Position numbers and translations under genes: made by a program
The notes under the pieces: model-generated
The model's input: the letters and a program-made list of their open reading frames with translations, nothing else
What the model was told of the DNA's origin: nothing
Databases searched by the model: none
Assembly: GCA_036346205.1 (NCBI GenBank)
Contig: JARFJB010001817.1
Location: 152,501 to 216,500, forward strand
Length of the DNA stretch: 64,000 nucleotides
Source of the DNA: Vesta saturnalis
Lineage: Eukaryota > Arthropoda > Insecta > Coleoptera > Lampyridae
Direction: 5' to 3'
Part shown: piece after piece, positions 11,920 to 21,498 of the stretch
How the letters are laid out: the number at the start of each line of letters is the position of its first letter
Position numbering within the stretch: the stretch's first letter is position 1

Positions 11920-12668
11920 AGTAGTACCAGGGCACTTGACGCCATCTTGGATTTTGACGTCACAAATGCCCCGGGGTGCCCCACCACTTTTTTACACGCC
12001 CACGTGGGCGACCGTGTTTTCAACCCTTGTTTTTATACGCTTACGTATGAGACCGTATTTTTTACCCTTATTTTGAGATGATGATCTTTAATTATTTTTA
12101 TTAATTAATTATCCTAGGGAAAATTCTCATTCTGATAGCTTTTAAGGTGATGATGATCTTTATTATTATATTATTTTACGATTAATCTGATAGCTTAAGG
12201 TGATGATCTTTAATTATTTTTATTAATTAATTATTTTTAACCTGAGGGAAATTCTTAATCTGATAGCTTTAAGATGATGATGATCTTTATTTATTTGTAT
12301 TAATTATTTTTCACACACCCACGTGTAGGACGTGTTTTTTCACCCCTATTTTATGACAGCTCACGTATAGCACGCGTATTTTCAACCCTCATGGTTTCTT
12401 TTGGGCGTTACTTTTCAAACCTTATGGTTGTATTAAGGACCTTTTGACAGCTAGGACTTTTTTTGTGGTTGCTAACGTGAGGACAGTATATAGGGGTGGG
12501 GACTGGTCTTAGCTTGGCTTAGGGCTGTATTTAGGGGGAGGGGGCTGAACTGGGGGCTGGGGCTTAGGGTTGTTTTCTGGTAATTATCTTCAGCCTTAAT
12601 TAAGGTCCTTTTGGTTGTAACCCCTGGAGGTTGCACACGCATACAATGTTGGAAATTGCATAAAGATT
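11920..12668 (+). repeat. Polinton left terminal inverted repeat
   Basis: The outer ~200 bases match the right end closely; further in the match continues with indels through repeated units holding CACGTG, TACGTA and GATGATGATCTTTA. It ends in a conserved box TGTTGGAAATTGCATAAAGA (ending near 12668) that is found inverted at the inner edge of the right repeat. A TATATA near 12485, inside the repeat, may be part of a promoter for the rightward genes. Confidence 0.85.
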
Positions 12669-12728
12669 TTAGTGTATTTAAACGAAGCTGTTGGTGGTGT
12701 ATCTGTTAGTATCGTCTAGCGATTCAAG

Positions 12729-13391
12729 ATGGAAGGTCAATTTAAGCATCCCTTTTCGGCGATAGTTGCAGGACCGTCGGGATGTGGAAAATCGTATTTT
12801 ATCGTTGATTTTCTAAAGAATATCGAAACCGCTTGCGATACAGCTTTTGAAAAAATTATCTGGTTTTACAGTGAGTGGCAGCCTTTATTCAAAGATCTCT
12901 CTGTGGAGTTTCAAAAGGGTTTACATGATATGGAACAGTTTGACGGGGAAAAACCTGTCTTAATAATAATTGACGATCTAATGCGCGAAACTAACGGGTC
13001 TGTGGTTGATATTTTTACAAAGGGCTGTCATCATCGAAATCTAAGTGTGTTTTTCTTAACGCAGAACATATTTCATCAAGGACGTGGACAGCGGGATATT
13101 TCTCTCAACGCACATTACATAATTTTGTTTAAGAACCCACGTGACAGAGCACAGATACAGCATTTAGCAAGACAGATTTCGCCGGACAATCCAAAATTTT
13201 TAGAATCCGCATACCAAGATGCTACTTCAAGTCCGCACGGATATTTATTGTTCGATTTAAAACAGAATACCCCGGATGTGCTACGTTATAGAACAAACAT
13301 ATTCAGACCTCGAGGTATCTGCCAGGTATATATAGCGAAAAAAGGGTTTAAGGCTCACAGTCATAAAGATTACATCATATATGATGGTTGA
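12729..13391 (+). CDS. Polinton genome-packaging ATPase (FtsK/HerA, A32-like)
   Basis: A 220-residue uninterrupted frame, the usual size for this family. A Walker A motif GPSGCGKS lies at residues 15-22 and a Walker B (VLIIIDDLM) near residue 80, followed by a sensor-type FFLTQN segment around 119. These ATPases pump or move DNA into capsids in the PRD1-adenovirus lineage, and their presence is one reason Polintons are thought able to form particles. The ATG at 12729 follows the end of the left repeat, and the stop overlaps the next frame by about 10 bases. It is the only core gene here with no visible break, so an intact ORF is clear though expression is unknown. Confidence 0.9.
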   Translation: MEGQFKHPFSAIVAGPSGCGKSYFIVDFLKNIETACDTAFEKIIWFYSEWQPLFKDLSVEFQKGLHDMEQFDGEKPVLIIIDDLMRETNGSVVDIFTKGCHHRNLSVFFLTQNIFHQGRGQRDISLNAHYIILFKNPRDRAQIQHLARQISPDNPKFLESAYQDATSSPHGYLLFDLKQNTPDVLRYRTNIFRPRGICQVYIAKKGFKAHSHKDYIIYDG

Positions 13392-13713
13392 CGTTTTAAG
13401 CGAGAACACTGATATCCTACATGAATTAGCCAGATTAAGTAAAAGTCAACGTGACGCTTTATTGAAATGTTTGGATAGTAAACAGGTAGAGTGTATTTGC
13501 GAGTGTGCACATAACATTTTAAAAGGTCGTGTACCTCTGTCAACTGATCAGAAGCAGCGACTCTCTCAACATAAGCACACTTTAAGACGCTTGGCACAGA
13601 GAGGCGAATCTATAAAAAAGAAGAAACAGTTTCTTGTACAGAAAGGTGGTGCATTTCTACCACTCCTGTTAGGACCATTACTCGGCGGAATTCTGGGTAA
13701 TCTGTTTCAATAA
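13381..13713 (+). CDS. Polinton small basic protein with hydrophobic C-terminus
   Basis: A 110-residue frame overlapping the ATPase stop. The N-terminal half is helical and charged with a Cys pair (CICEC), the middle is basic (KKKKQ), and the C-terminus is a Gly/Leu-rich hydrophobic segment, FLPLLLGPLLGGILG. Similar small proteins occur in insect Polintons between the ATPase and the next gene. The layout of basic core plus short hydrophobic tail resembles small adenovirus core or membrane-active capsid peptides, but that is an analogy; function not established. No break is visible. Confidence 0.65.
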   Translation: MMVDVLSENTDILHELARLSKSQRDALLKCLDSKQVECICECAHNILKGRVPLSTDQKQRLSQHKHTLRRLAQRGESIKKKKQFLVQKGGAFLPLLLGPLLGGILGNLFQ

Positions 13714-13718
13714 CCATG

Positions 13719-14422
13719 GACCACACTCTGAAGAAGATGATTATTCTACCGATCGACTTTATACAGTGCTTACAGGCACCGGATGTTACACAAAACAACA
13801 TTTTAACGCAGCTGGGTAACGATATGGATAAAGTTTTAAACACTAAAATGACCGACCATGACAAATGGCAGCAGTACAACCAAGTTCTTCAAAGGTATCT
13901 ACACTTTTCCAATCAGTTACGTCACCCCACCAGTATAACAATAAGCGGTGACGCTGCTGCTGATGATATTGAGATTTACCGCAACGCAAAGGTCTGACAG
14001 ACGATGAGATAGTATCAACGCTTCCGCCTTCATATAAGAGAAAAGGCGCGAATTTGTTACATATACTGAATACGAACAGCAATGTTTTTTGGGATAAAAG
14101 GGGTACTGTCACAATAAAAGGCGAGATCATACCACATTCCAACATTATCGATCTGGTTCACGAGATGTTAAGAAAACGAAAAACCACAAACCCGCGCGGT
14201 TGGAGTCAGTTTGCGACGTACATTAAAGAAATAAATATACCACGAGCGTTTATCGGAGATACGCAAATGTATGATGTTTCTGTATCACCCAGTGTGGAAC
14301 GGACCCTCACAACTATAGGTGAGAATTACGATGCTGGTAGTGAAACGCGGGAAACACCGAGAAGAATCTCTCAAAGAAGAAGAAGAGGACTTTCACTAGA
14401 TTGGGATTCGTGGCGGTCATAA
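13719..14422 (+). pseudogene. Polinton conserved protein of unknown function, one frameshift
   Basis: The ATG at 13716 or so follows the previous stop by only a few bases. The first piece runs to 13997 and the second continues in another frame from about 13985 to 14422, so a single frameshift near 13975-13990 splits it. The second piece includes WDKRGTVTIKGEIIPHSNII and a basic segment before an Arg/Ser-rich C-terminus. I recognise it as a protein regularly found upstream of the integrase in insect Polintons, where its role is unknown. Length without the break would be about 235 residues. Confidence 0.65.
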
Positions 14423-14423
14423 C

Positions 14424-15471
14424 ATGGATGCTGTATACTATGACCCCACCCACCCAGCAGTGTTCGCTGGTGTAACACCTTTAACTAATGCTGTAAAGGG
14501 TAGATATGGTGAAGTAAAAAACTGGCTACAGACATAGGAAGCTTATACGGTACATAAACCAGTCAGAAAAAAGTTTCCACGAAATAAATATATTGTGAGT
14601 AACCTTTACGAATTGTGGCAGGCGGATCTTTGTGATATGCGGTCTTTAAGTAAACACAATAACGGATACAACTACATACTAACGGTAATTGATGTATTTA
14701 GCAAGAGGGCATGGGCGAGAGCACTTAAAACGAAGACAGCCTCAGCTGTAATTGAAGCATTCGCTGATATTCTTAAGGATTGCGACAATACCCCGGCAAA
14801 TCTACAGACGGATAAAGGCAAAGAGTTTGTCGCGAGCAGCGTACAAAACTTTTTCAATAAACAAAATATCAATTTCTATGTAACAAATAACCCTGATGTA
14901 AAAACATCTGTAGTTGAAAGATTTAATAAAACATTGAAAACAAAGATGTGGCGTTATTTCACTTACAAAAATTCCTACAGATATATTGATGTACTCGAAA
15001 GACTTGTGACTGCCTACAACAATAGCCCTCATTCAAGTATAAAGATGGCCCCCGCGGCTGTAAACGATAAAAACATCTTGGAAGTGTGGGATAACCTGTA
15101 CGCGAGAGGTTTAGGTCCAGTACGCCATCCTAAATATAAAGTCGGTGAGCATGTCAGAATCGCCAGAAGTAAGTACACCTTGAGAAGGGATATGAAACGA
15201 ATTGGAGCGAGGAGGTTTTTACAATTAGTGCGGTGATAAAAAGAAGACCACTAGTTTATCGAATAATCGATCTTAATAACGCCCTGTTGAGGGCACCTTT
15301 TACGAAGAAGAATTGCAAGTTGTTACGTTTGATAAAGATACTCTATTCAAAGTCGATAAGATTCTAGCAGAGAAGGGCCGTGGGCGAAATAAACAATACC
15401 TGGTCAAGTGGCGTGGATAGAGTGACAAATTTAATAGCTGGGTGTTAGCTTCGCAGCTGAGAGATATATAA
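14424..15471 (+). pseudogene. Polinton retroviral-type integrase with chromodomain, broken
   Basis: The protein inserts the element through the DDE integrase core. The first 37 codons from the ATG at 14424 are cut by a TAG at 14535-14537; the same frame then stays open to 15236. Core motifs are ELWQADLCDM (first Asp), LQTDKGKEF (second Asp) and VVERFNKTLKT (catalytic Glu), followed by an SH3-like segment. A frameshift near 15220 and another before 15310 lead into a chromodomain ending KQYLVKWRG, where the expected Trp codon is TAG (15418-15420). Chromodomains steer integration to marked chromatin. Three to four lesions make it non-functional. Confidence 0.88.
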
Positions 15472-15474
15472 AAA

Positions 15475-16296
15475 ATGGAGTTTTATCTTACCTTATTGAG
15501 TAATAGCTCTATGACGTATTTTCCGGGTAATATGACATCAGGTTTTATTACACAACTGCCAAAACGAATAAGATTAACGGGCTCGTGGGTTGTAGGGATA
15601 TCGGAAATTCAGTACCCATGTTCTTTTGCCGCTGTAAGAGCAACAGATAATTTAATTTATTATAGAACGGAGCCACCTGGCGAGAACGTGTTGGAAACGA
15701 TATTAAAAAAGGCCGCAGAATATTTTCAACTCGACAACGAGAAGATCATTTATATTGAAGATGGCTGGTATGTGATACGATTCGCTTCGGGAAATTACGC
15801 CAGCATAGAAGAAATTATCAGCGAGCTAAATAACCATGTACTAATAAGTAAATTGCTAACAATCGAATATCATAATCTAACTAAGCGCGTCTCTACGAAA
15901 TTAAAAACTCAGCTCTCGCTATTCGGATTCTCACAACGTCTAGCCTTACAATTGGGTTATCGACCGTATCAGAACATGGCCATGGAACCAATACCCCCTC
16001 ACCCCGCAAGTATATGGATAGGCCTACCAACTCAGATGTTTGTTTATTGCGACATCGTTGAACCGCAAATTGTGGGTGATGTTTTATCTCCGCTTATGCG
16101 TATAATAAATATTACTTCAGAAAACTATGCTTACGGGGGTCATAAAGATGTGGTTTTTTCGCCTGCACACTACATACCGGTAATGACGCGGGAATTTGAA
16201 AACATCGAGATTAATATAAAAACAGATACGGGTGCAGCAATGCCATTCGAGTTTGGAACGTCGTGCCTGAAGCTACACTTTAAGAAAGTACAATAA
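15475..16296 (+). CDS. Polinton minor capsid (penton-like) protein candidate
   Basis: A 273-residue uninterrupted frame beginning right after the integrase stop. It matches a widespread Polinton protein whose N-terminus reads MEFYLTLLSNSSM-YFPGN and which is thought to be the minor capsid (penton) jelly-roll protein placed next to the major capsid gene. Order and size agree with that role. The stop TAA shares bases with the ATG of the next gene (TAATG at 16294-16298), implying tight packing as in a viral gene block. Function is inferred from family and position, not from a motif. Confidence 0.7.
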   Translation: MEFYLTLLSNSSMTYFPGNMTSGFITQLPKRIRLTGSWVVGISEIQYPCSFAAVRATDNLIYYRTEPPGENVLETILKKAAEYFQLDNEKIIYIEDGWYVIRFASGNYASIEEIISELNNHVLISKLLTIEYHNLTKRVSTKLKTQLSLFGFSQRLALQLGYRPYQNMAMEPIPPHPASIWIGLPTQMFVYCDIVEPQIVGDVLSPLMRIINITSENYAYGGHKDVVFSPAHYIPVMTREFENIEINIKTDTGAAMPFEFGTSCLKLHFKKVQ

Positions 16297-16698
16297 TGGT
16301 TTGCCCTTATCAGCAATATTACATGAATCAGGCCGGTAACGGTATCGGCTCTATTTACAGAGGTGCGCCCTATCAACGAGGGCATGAAATAGGGAGCTGG
16401 TTAGGTGGTATATTTAGAAGTATAATACCGTTATTTAAGTCTGGCGCAAAGGCCAGAAGAAGCTCTTAGAACGGGTGCTAATATTCATAGAGTCATAGAG
16501 GATCGACCTACTAAGGATTCGTTTCAAGAAAGATTTCACGAGGCAGGTAGAAACCTTAAGCGTAAAGCCGACGAGAAAATCGATAAAATGATGGAGGGTT
16601 CGGGTTATAAAAGAGTACGTCTGACCGATAATAATCAGTCTCCACTGAGAGCTGTTGCTAAGAAGAAGTCTGCTTACGACGATATATTTTCAAGATAA
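16296..16698 (+). pseudogene. Polinton small Gly-rich capsid-associated protein, frameshifted
   Basis: The first piece (16296-16469, 57 residues) has a Gly/Ile-rich amphipathic stretch, GSWLGGIFRSIIPLF, preceded by GNGIGSIYRGAPYQRG. A frameshift near 16455 moves the rest, a basic region with NLKRKADEKIDKMMEGSGY, into another frame that ends TAA at 16696-16698 and overlaps the major capsid ATG. The hydrophobic-then-basic layout recalls membrane-lytic or core proteins of adenoviruses, which is only a structural analogy. Without the break it would be about 130 residues. Confidence 0.6.
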
Positions 16699-18011
16699 TG
16701 GCTTTTCTACATGCACAATCGTGTGAATGCGTCAAGTCCGAATTGGATTTGTTCGCTTTACCATCGACGCAGACAAGTATCGAGAGCGGTGAATGGATAT
16801 TTTACAAGCCCTTATGAGCTCTGAGTGATGACGCCCAATAGAATTTGTAGTCCCCGGAAATGGAAACGATTATATAGATTAAAGCCAGACCATGCTGTAC
16901 ATTACAGCTAAAGTTCTAAAGCATGATGATTCAGCACTTACAGACGCTGATGTTGTAGCACCGGTAAACAATTGGATGCATTCGCTTTTCTCACAGGTGG
17001 AGGTTTACTTAAATCAGAAGATGGTATCACAACCAAACAACACCTACGCCTACCGTTCATATATCGAAACGCTGCTAAATTATGGAAAGGAGGCCAAGAG
17101 TTCACATCTAGGATGTACCTTAAGGTACAATGATACAGCTGGACATATGAATACACTGGGAAACGCTAATAACGGTTTCTCAAAACGTCAAGCACTTGCG
17201 GCTACCGGTAAACAGATAGAGATGATTGGTCACGTGCACTCGGATTTGTTTAATCAAGAAAAGTTTCTCATAAGTGGTGTTGACTTAAAGACTAAATTTG
17301 TACGATCAAGAGATACCTTTAGCCTAATGGCGGCACACGCTTCAAATTACAAGACGCGAATTATAGACGCTAGTTTACTGGTGAGACGTATGCGAATCAA
17401 TCCAACTATTCTAATTGCGCACGCTAAAGCTTTAGAAACAACAGCCGCAAAATACCCTGTTACAAGGATCGACGTAAAAGTGTTAACTATACCTACGGGC
17501 ATACAGCGAAAATCATTGGATAATGTTTTCCTAGGTCAGTTACCTAAACGATGCATCATAGGCTTTGTAGCAAATAAAGCCTTCAACGGTGACTACTCCT
17601 CAAATCCGTTCAATTTTCATCACTGCAATATTAACTACATGTCATTATATATTGACGGACAACAAATTCCTTCGAAGGCCTTACAACCAGACTTTACAGC
17701 TAATGGTTTATACGTAAGAGCGTACCACAACTTATTCTTTGATACGGGTATTCATTTTTTGAATGAAGGTAACGATATATCAAGAAGTGATTATCCCAAC
17801 GGCTACTGTTTAATGGCCTTTGACCTACCACCTGACCTGTCGGCAAACGCTAGCACGCACTGGAATTTAGTTAGAAACGGCTCTCTTCGGCTAGAAGTCG
17901 GGTTTGAAAGAAGCGCTCACCGTAACCGTTAACTGCTTAGTGTATGCAGAATTCGATAACGTGATCGAGATCGATAAACATCGGAATGTCGTTGTGGATT
18001 TTAGGTGTTAA
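16698..18011 (+). pseudogene. Polinton major capsid protein, broken
   Basis: This is the double jelly-roll major capsid protein of Polintons, often annotated in insects as F54H12.2-like. The start at 16698 gives the family's typical FLHAQSCECVKSELDLF opening. A TAG/TGA-type stop and a frameshift lie near 16817-16850, after which the main piece is open from 16892 to 17932 and includes NNWMHSLFSQVEVYLNQK. Another frameshift near 17910 moves the last ~30 residues into a frame ending at 18011. The total matches the family's usual length of about 430-440 residues, but with at least three lesions it cannot be made. Confidence 0.85.
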
Positions 18012-18063
18012 AAGTGGTAGCTCTAACCTGCAAGCTTCAGTGTACAGCTGCAGCCGATAGAAG

Positions 18064-18615
18064 ATGGACGCATACTTGGACGTACAAGGGTTTAGTGGTG
18101 TTAACAACGAATTCATACCGAAAGAAATTGCCGTGGTTACAGATTACGGTCGTTTATCGTTGATGCTAATAAAACCACCACGAGGCTACTTTATATCAGG
18201 ATCCATGTGACGGCAGATAAAATTTATGGAAGATAATTATCATGGATTGAAATGGTGGTGGGGTCATGTACATTACAACAATTTCCGTGAGGAGCTGATG
18301 AGAGTGTTGCGCCCATTTAACAAAATTCACGTTAAGGGCAGTGAAAGACAACAGTTTTTAAGGTTTCTTAACAAACCAATAGTAAACCTGGAGGAGACTG
18401 GTTGCCCGTCGATTAAACAGTTGAAAAAGGAAGCAAAAGCATATAGCTGCTTAAACCATAACATCACTGAGCCTATGTGTGCACTGGAAAACGCATTACT
18501 ACTGCAAGACTGGACGCATACCAATTCCAAAGATGTATGCGGTACAAGTGTTGAGATGCTTGAAATCGATCCCCAGCCACAAGAAGAATGTGTTTCGGCT
18601 TGTATGTGCTTCTAA
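18064..18615 (+). pseudogene. Polinton unassigned protein upstream of protease, broken
   Basis: The frame opens at 18064 with MDAYLDVQGF, contains a TGA at about 18208, and resumes from 18226 to 18615 with a GLKWWWGHVHYNNF segment, a CPSIKQLKKEA segment and a CAL-N---L---W motif. I recognise it as a protein found in many animal Polintons with this opening and a Cys/His-bearing C-terminus. The Asp-x-Gln-Gly start and the fold of relatives suggest an RNase-H-like or exonuclease-like origin, which is inference only. Its end overlaps the protease start. Confidence 0.55.
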
Positions 18616-18790
18616 TCAACTACCGAGACACGCACCTCGACCGTGTGCAATTATCGTAAACACGGATCCTGCAAACAAACCATGTCAGCATTGGACCGCT
18701 ATCTACATTGTAAATGGTAATGGAGAGTATTTTGATTCCTTTGGACGAGCACCGCTAGGATATCATTTACGTTTTCTAGAGAAGAATTCC
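18533..18790 (+). pseudogene. Polinton adenovirus-type cysteine protease, C-terminus lost
   Basis: The product would be the Ulp1/adenain-type protease that matures capsid proteins. Visible motifs are NTDPANKPCQHWTAIYI, holding the catalytic His, and GEYFDSFGR, holding the Asp. The part with the catalytic Cys is missing: at about 18790 the sequence runs into a GGACACAC minisatellite and then AT-rich DNA. The protease is therefore truncated and inactive. Confidence 0.82.
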
Positions 18791-18838
18791 CGGACACACG
18801 GACACCCGGGCACACGGACACACGGACACACAGACACA
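18788..18838 (+). repeat. GGACACAC minisatellite at protease break
   Basis: About six imperfect copies of a 6- to 8-base GGACAC/CGGACACA unit begin exactly where protease similarity stops, marking the site of the deletion or rearrangement that removed the right-hand genes. Confidence 0.75.
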
Positions 18839-18840
18839 TA

Positions 18841-19992
18841 AATATACAATAAAAAAATACTACAAGACTATCATTCGGATGTATGTGGAATTTTATGTCT
18901 TAGTGTTTCTATATTTTAGATTACATAGTTTATCAATGATTGATTTTGTAAAAAACTATTTTAGTACATGTTTAATTCTAAATGATGAGATAATTAAAAT
19001 ATTGTTTAACGCCTGTTACCCAACCATTCTATTCTGATAAATAAAGATATTTTTTAGTACCTTAATTGTTTTAATTAAGAATTGCGTAATACCTACTGTT
19101 TTTTTCTTTTAATTCGGCATGTGTGTTTTTTAAAAATCGTGTTATATAAAATTTATTATTTAGTGTTTTTTAAAAGAAATTATTTATATTATATTGGTAA
19201 TCAATTTTTTAGACTATTAAAATTTAACAGTGTTATATAATTACACATAGTTGAAAGTAAACCTGAACAGTGATTTCTTACTACATATTGTTATGGAATT
19301 TAAAACATTCCAAACTCTTAATATGGTTTTTATAAAAACAATTTGTGTGTCCGTATATGAACATTTTTCAAACCGATTTATTTTTAAGAGAAAGGTAAAT
19401 GCATGTTGCTGTAAGTATGATAAAGATAATAAGGTTATTTGTATATTTTACACTATGGGGAAACCAATAGGTGGTTTTTACACAATCTAGAAAGTTTAAT
19501 TACACAAGCAACACAAAACAGTAACTATCACTCGTAAATCAGTGCCTTAAAACGTTACAGCGCTGGTAAGTGTGATGTTAACCCTTTATTTATTTTACAG
19601 ATTTTTAATTACAGTTAACATCTAAGCATTAAGTTTCTTTAAAAAATATTAAGACGTACAACATTTTTTAACGGTCGGATGGATATTATTTCAATGCAGG
19701 TAAACTATGTTTTAATAATCGTTTTAGAAAACACAAGCTGTTATGTAATTAATTAACTTAATAAAATTTTGTTTCATTTAGGAATGTCAGTAATTTTTTT
19801 ATAGTTCACTGGGATAATTATAACATTTTACAATAAAAATAAGGTTCTATAATTAAATTTTACTGTCATTCAAATTCCCCCACGCAAGCGCAATCCTTAA
19901 CACACCTGCTATCTTACATCATTATTAGAAAATACGTATAGGTAAAAGATCATCCAATAGCATTTGACCATTTAAACAATAGGATCGATAAT
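18841..19992. other. AT-rich interior of the Polinton, no recognised gene
   Basis: This stands where the polymerase B gene and others would be expected. It is much more AT-rich than the left genes. A frame at 19251-19490 (79 codons, better start ATG at 19293) has no recognised domain. No trace of polymerase B motifs was found in any frame. Confidence 0.6.
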
Positions 19993-20653
19993 AATCTTTA
20001 TGCAATTTCCAACATAGCATGCGTGTGTCAGGGGCACTGCTCTTAAAATAGCCAGAAGGACCTTAATACCATCAAAAATAACCCTAAGACCAACTCAAAG
20101 TCCAAGACCTAGGTCCAGATCCAGCTCCCAGCACCAAGACCTGCCCCTCACGTGAGCATGTGCAAAAAAGGCTCTAATTAGAGTTGACCTCGAAAAGAAA
20201 CCATGAGGGTTAAAAATACGCATCCTATACGTGAGCTGTCATAAAATAGGGGTGAAAAAACACGTCCTACACGTGGGTGTGTAAAAAATAGGGGTGAAAA
20301 TACACGTCCTATACGTAAGCGAGTAAAAATAATTAATTAATACAAATAAATAAAGATCATCATCATCTTAAAGCTATCAGATTAAAAATTTCCCTAGGAT
20401 AAAAATAATTAAAGATCATCATCATCTTATAAACTATCAGATTGAGAATTTCCCCTAGGATAATTAATTAATAAAAATAATTAAAGATCATCATCTCAAA
20501 ATAAGGGTAAAAAATACGGTCTCATACGTAAGCGTATAAAAAATAAGGGTTGAAAACACGGTCGCCCACGTGGACGTGTAAAAAAGTGGTGGGGCACCCC
20601 GGGGCATTTGTGACGTCAAAATCCAAGATGGCGTCAAGTGCCCTGGTACTACT
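19993..20653 (-). repeat. Polinton right terminal inverted repeat
   Basis: Reading inward from 20653 it follows the left repeat through CCCACCACTTTTTTAC, CGTTTACGTATGAG-type units and GATGATGATCTTTA blocks, with indels, and ends at the same AATCTTTATGCAATTTCC box (19994-20011). It is a little shorter than the left repeat. Confidence 0.85.
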
Positions 20654-20659
20654 CATGGT

Positions 20660-21115
20660 GTCTAATGTTTTAAAGGCTATCGATTCCGAAAGTATACGTC
20701 GGCTATAAAAGTTTTATGTTCTAGTGAAATATCATTGTTGTAATAATAACTACAAGTACGCAAATAAAAATAGTACATTAGATAACAAGGGATTGAAGTG
20801 ACTCATTTAATCCCGAGAATAGGGATTAAGGAACTTCAATCCTGTGATATCTACACTATTTTTTGCACTTCGTGGAGTAATAATAGAAATAAATATATTA
20901 TTTTCTGAAAATTAAAATATTACTTCTATGATAAGTAAATTTAAATTATTAGAAAAGTCACTTTTACAAAGAAGCTACACTATTCAAGGCTAATGAAATT
21001 TATGAATTATTTTTAAATTCCCAGATGTTTCAATGCCATAACAACGAGTAAATAAATAATAAACAATATTCGCCATTGTGAAAACTTAGTCTGTTGACGA
21101 CGCGTAGTTGCGAAA
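20660..21115. other. No recognised gene
   Basis: AT-rich sequence between the Polinton and the recombinase exon, with no domain-bearing frame. A TTGACGACGCGTAG stretch lies just before the exon's ATG and could be leader. Confidence 0.4.
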
Positions 21116-21319
21116 ATGGATGAGTTTGATATTGAAGCAGCGGCTGAAGAGGCTGTTAACCAACTAGTGCCCTCAAAATCCAGAAAAGAGTATGAAAAAT
21201 CTTATGAAGATTTTATAACATGGTGCCGTCAAAAGAAGATACAAAATCACACCAATGAAAATGTCTTTTTAGCATATTTCAATGAAAAAAGCAAAACTGT
21301 ACGTGCTTCCACCATTTAA
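21116..21319 (+). pseudogene. N-terminal exon of tyrosine-recombinase (Crypton-like) gene
   Basis: The 67 residues, opening MDEFDIEAAAEEAVNQLVPS and containing KSRKEYEKSYEDFITWC and VFLAYFNEKSK, match the core-binding N-terminus of the insect Crypton-like tyrosine recombinases. These proteins cut and join DNA through a C-terminal domain with an R-H-R-Y set, which is not found downstream. A stop follows at once and a Harbinger element begins at 21373. It is either a cut-off copy or a first exon whose remainder has been lost. Confidence 0.6.
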
Positions 21320-21498
21320 TAAAATTAATGGTACTTAATATCCTTGGATATTGCTCTACGCTTTGTACATTAAGGCGAGTCCACTCTATGCCGATCGACC
21401 TTCCACTTGTCCACATTACCATAGTATGTGTCAACTAGTCGAGCGACACGCATCGGTACATAGTGAATTCAAATACCTAGTTTTCGTTTAACTTTCAA

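Larger units (their letters stand above)
11920..20653 (+). mobile_element. Polinton/Maverick element, compact and lacking polymerase B
   Basis: The element starts AGTAGTACCAGGG and ends CCCTGGTACTACT, matching the AG...CT ends of Polintons, and is bounded by identical 6-bp copies of CATGGT (11914-11919 and 20654-20659), the expected target duplication size. Long inverted repeats lie at both ends. Genes between 12.7 and 18.8 kb all read rightward with tiny gaps or overlaps (TAATG junctions), giving ATPase, two unassigned proteins, integrase, minor capsid candidate, small Gly-rich protein, major capsid protein, one unassigned protein and protease. At 8.7 kb it is about half the usual 15-20 kb, and no protein-primed DNA polymerase B is present, so it could not replicate on its own. 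Most genes carry breaks. Confidence 0.93.

Noticed and set aside
12729..18790. A bacteriophage or free virus insertion
   Set aside because: The capsid and ATPase genes look viral, but the ends, 6-bp duplication and integrase with chromodomain place it as a Polinton transposon.
19251..19490. 79-codon frame in the Polinton right interior
   Set aside because: No similarity to Polinton proteins; base use matches the non-coding AT-rich surroundings.
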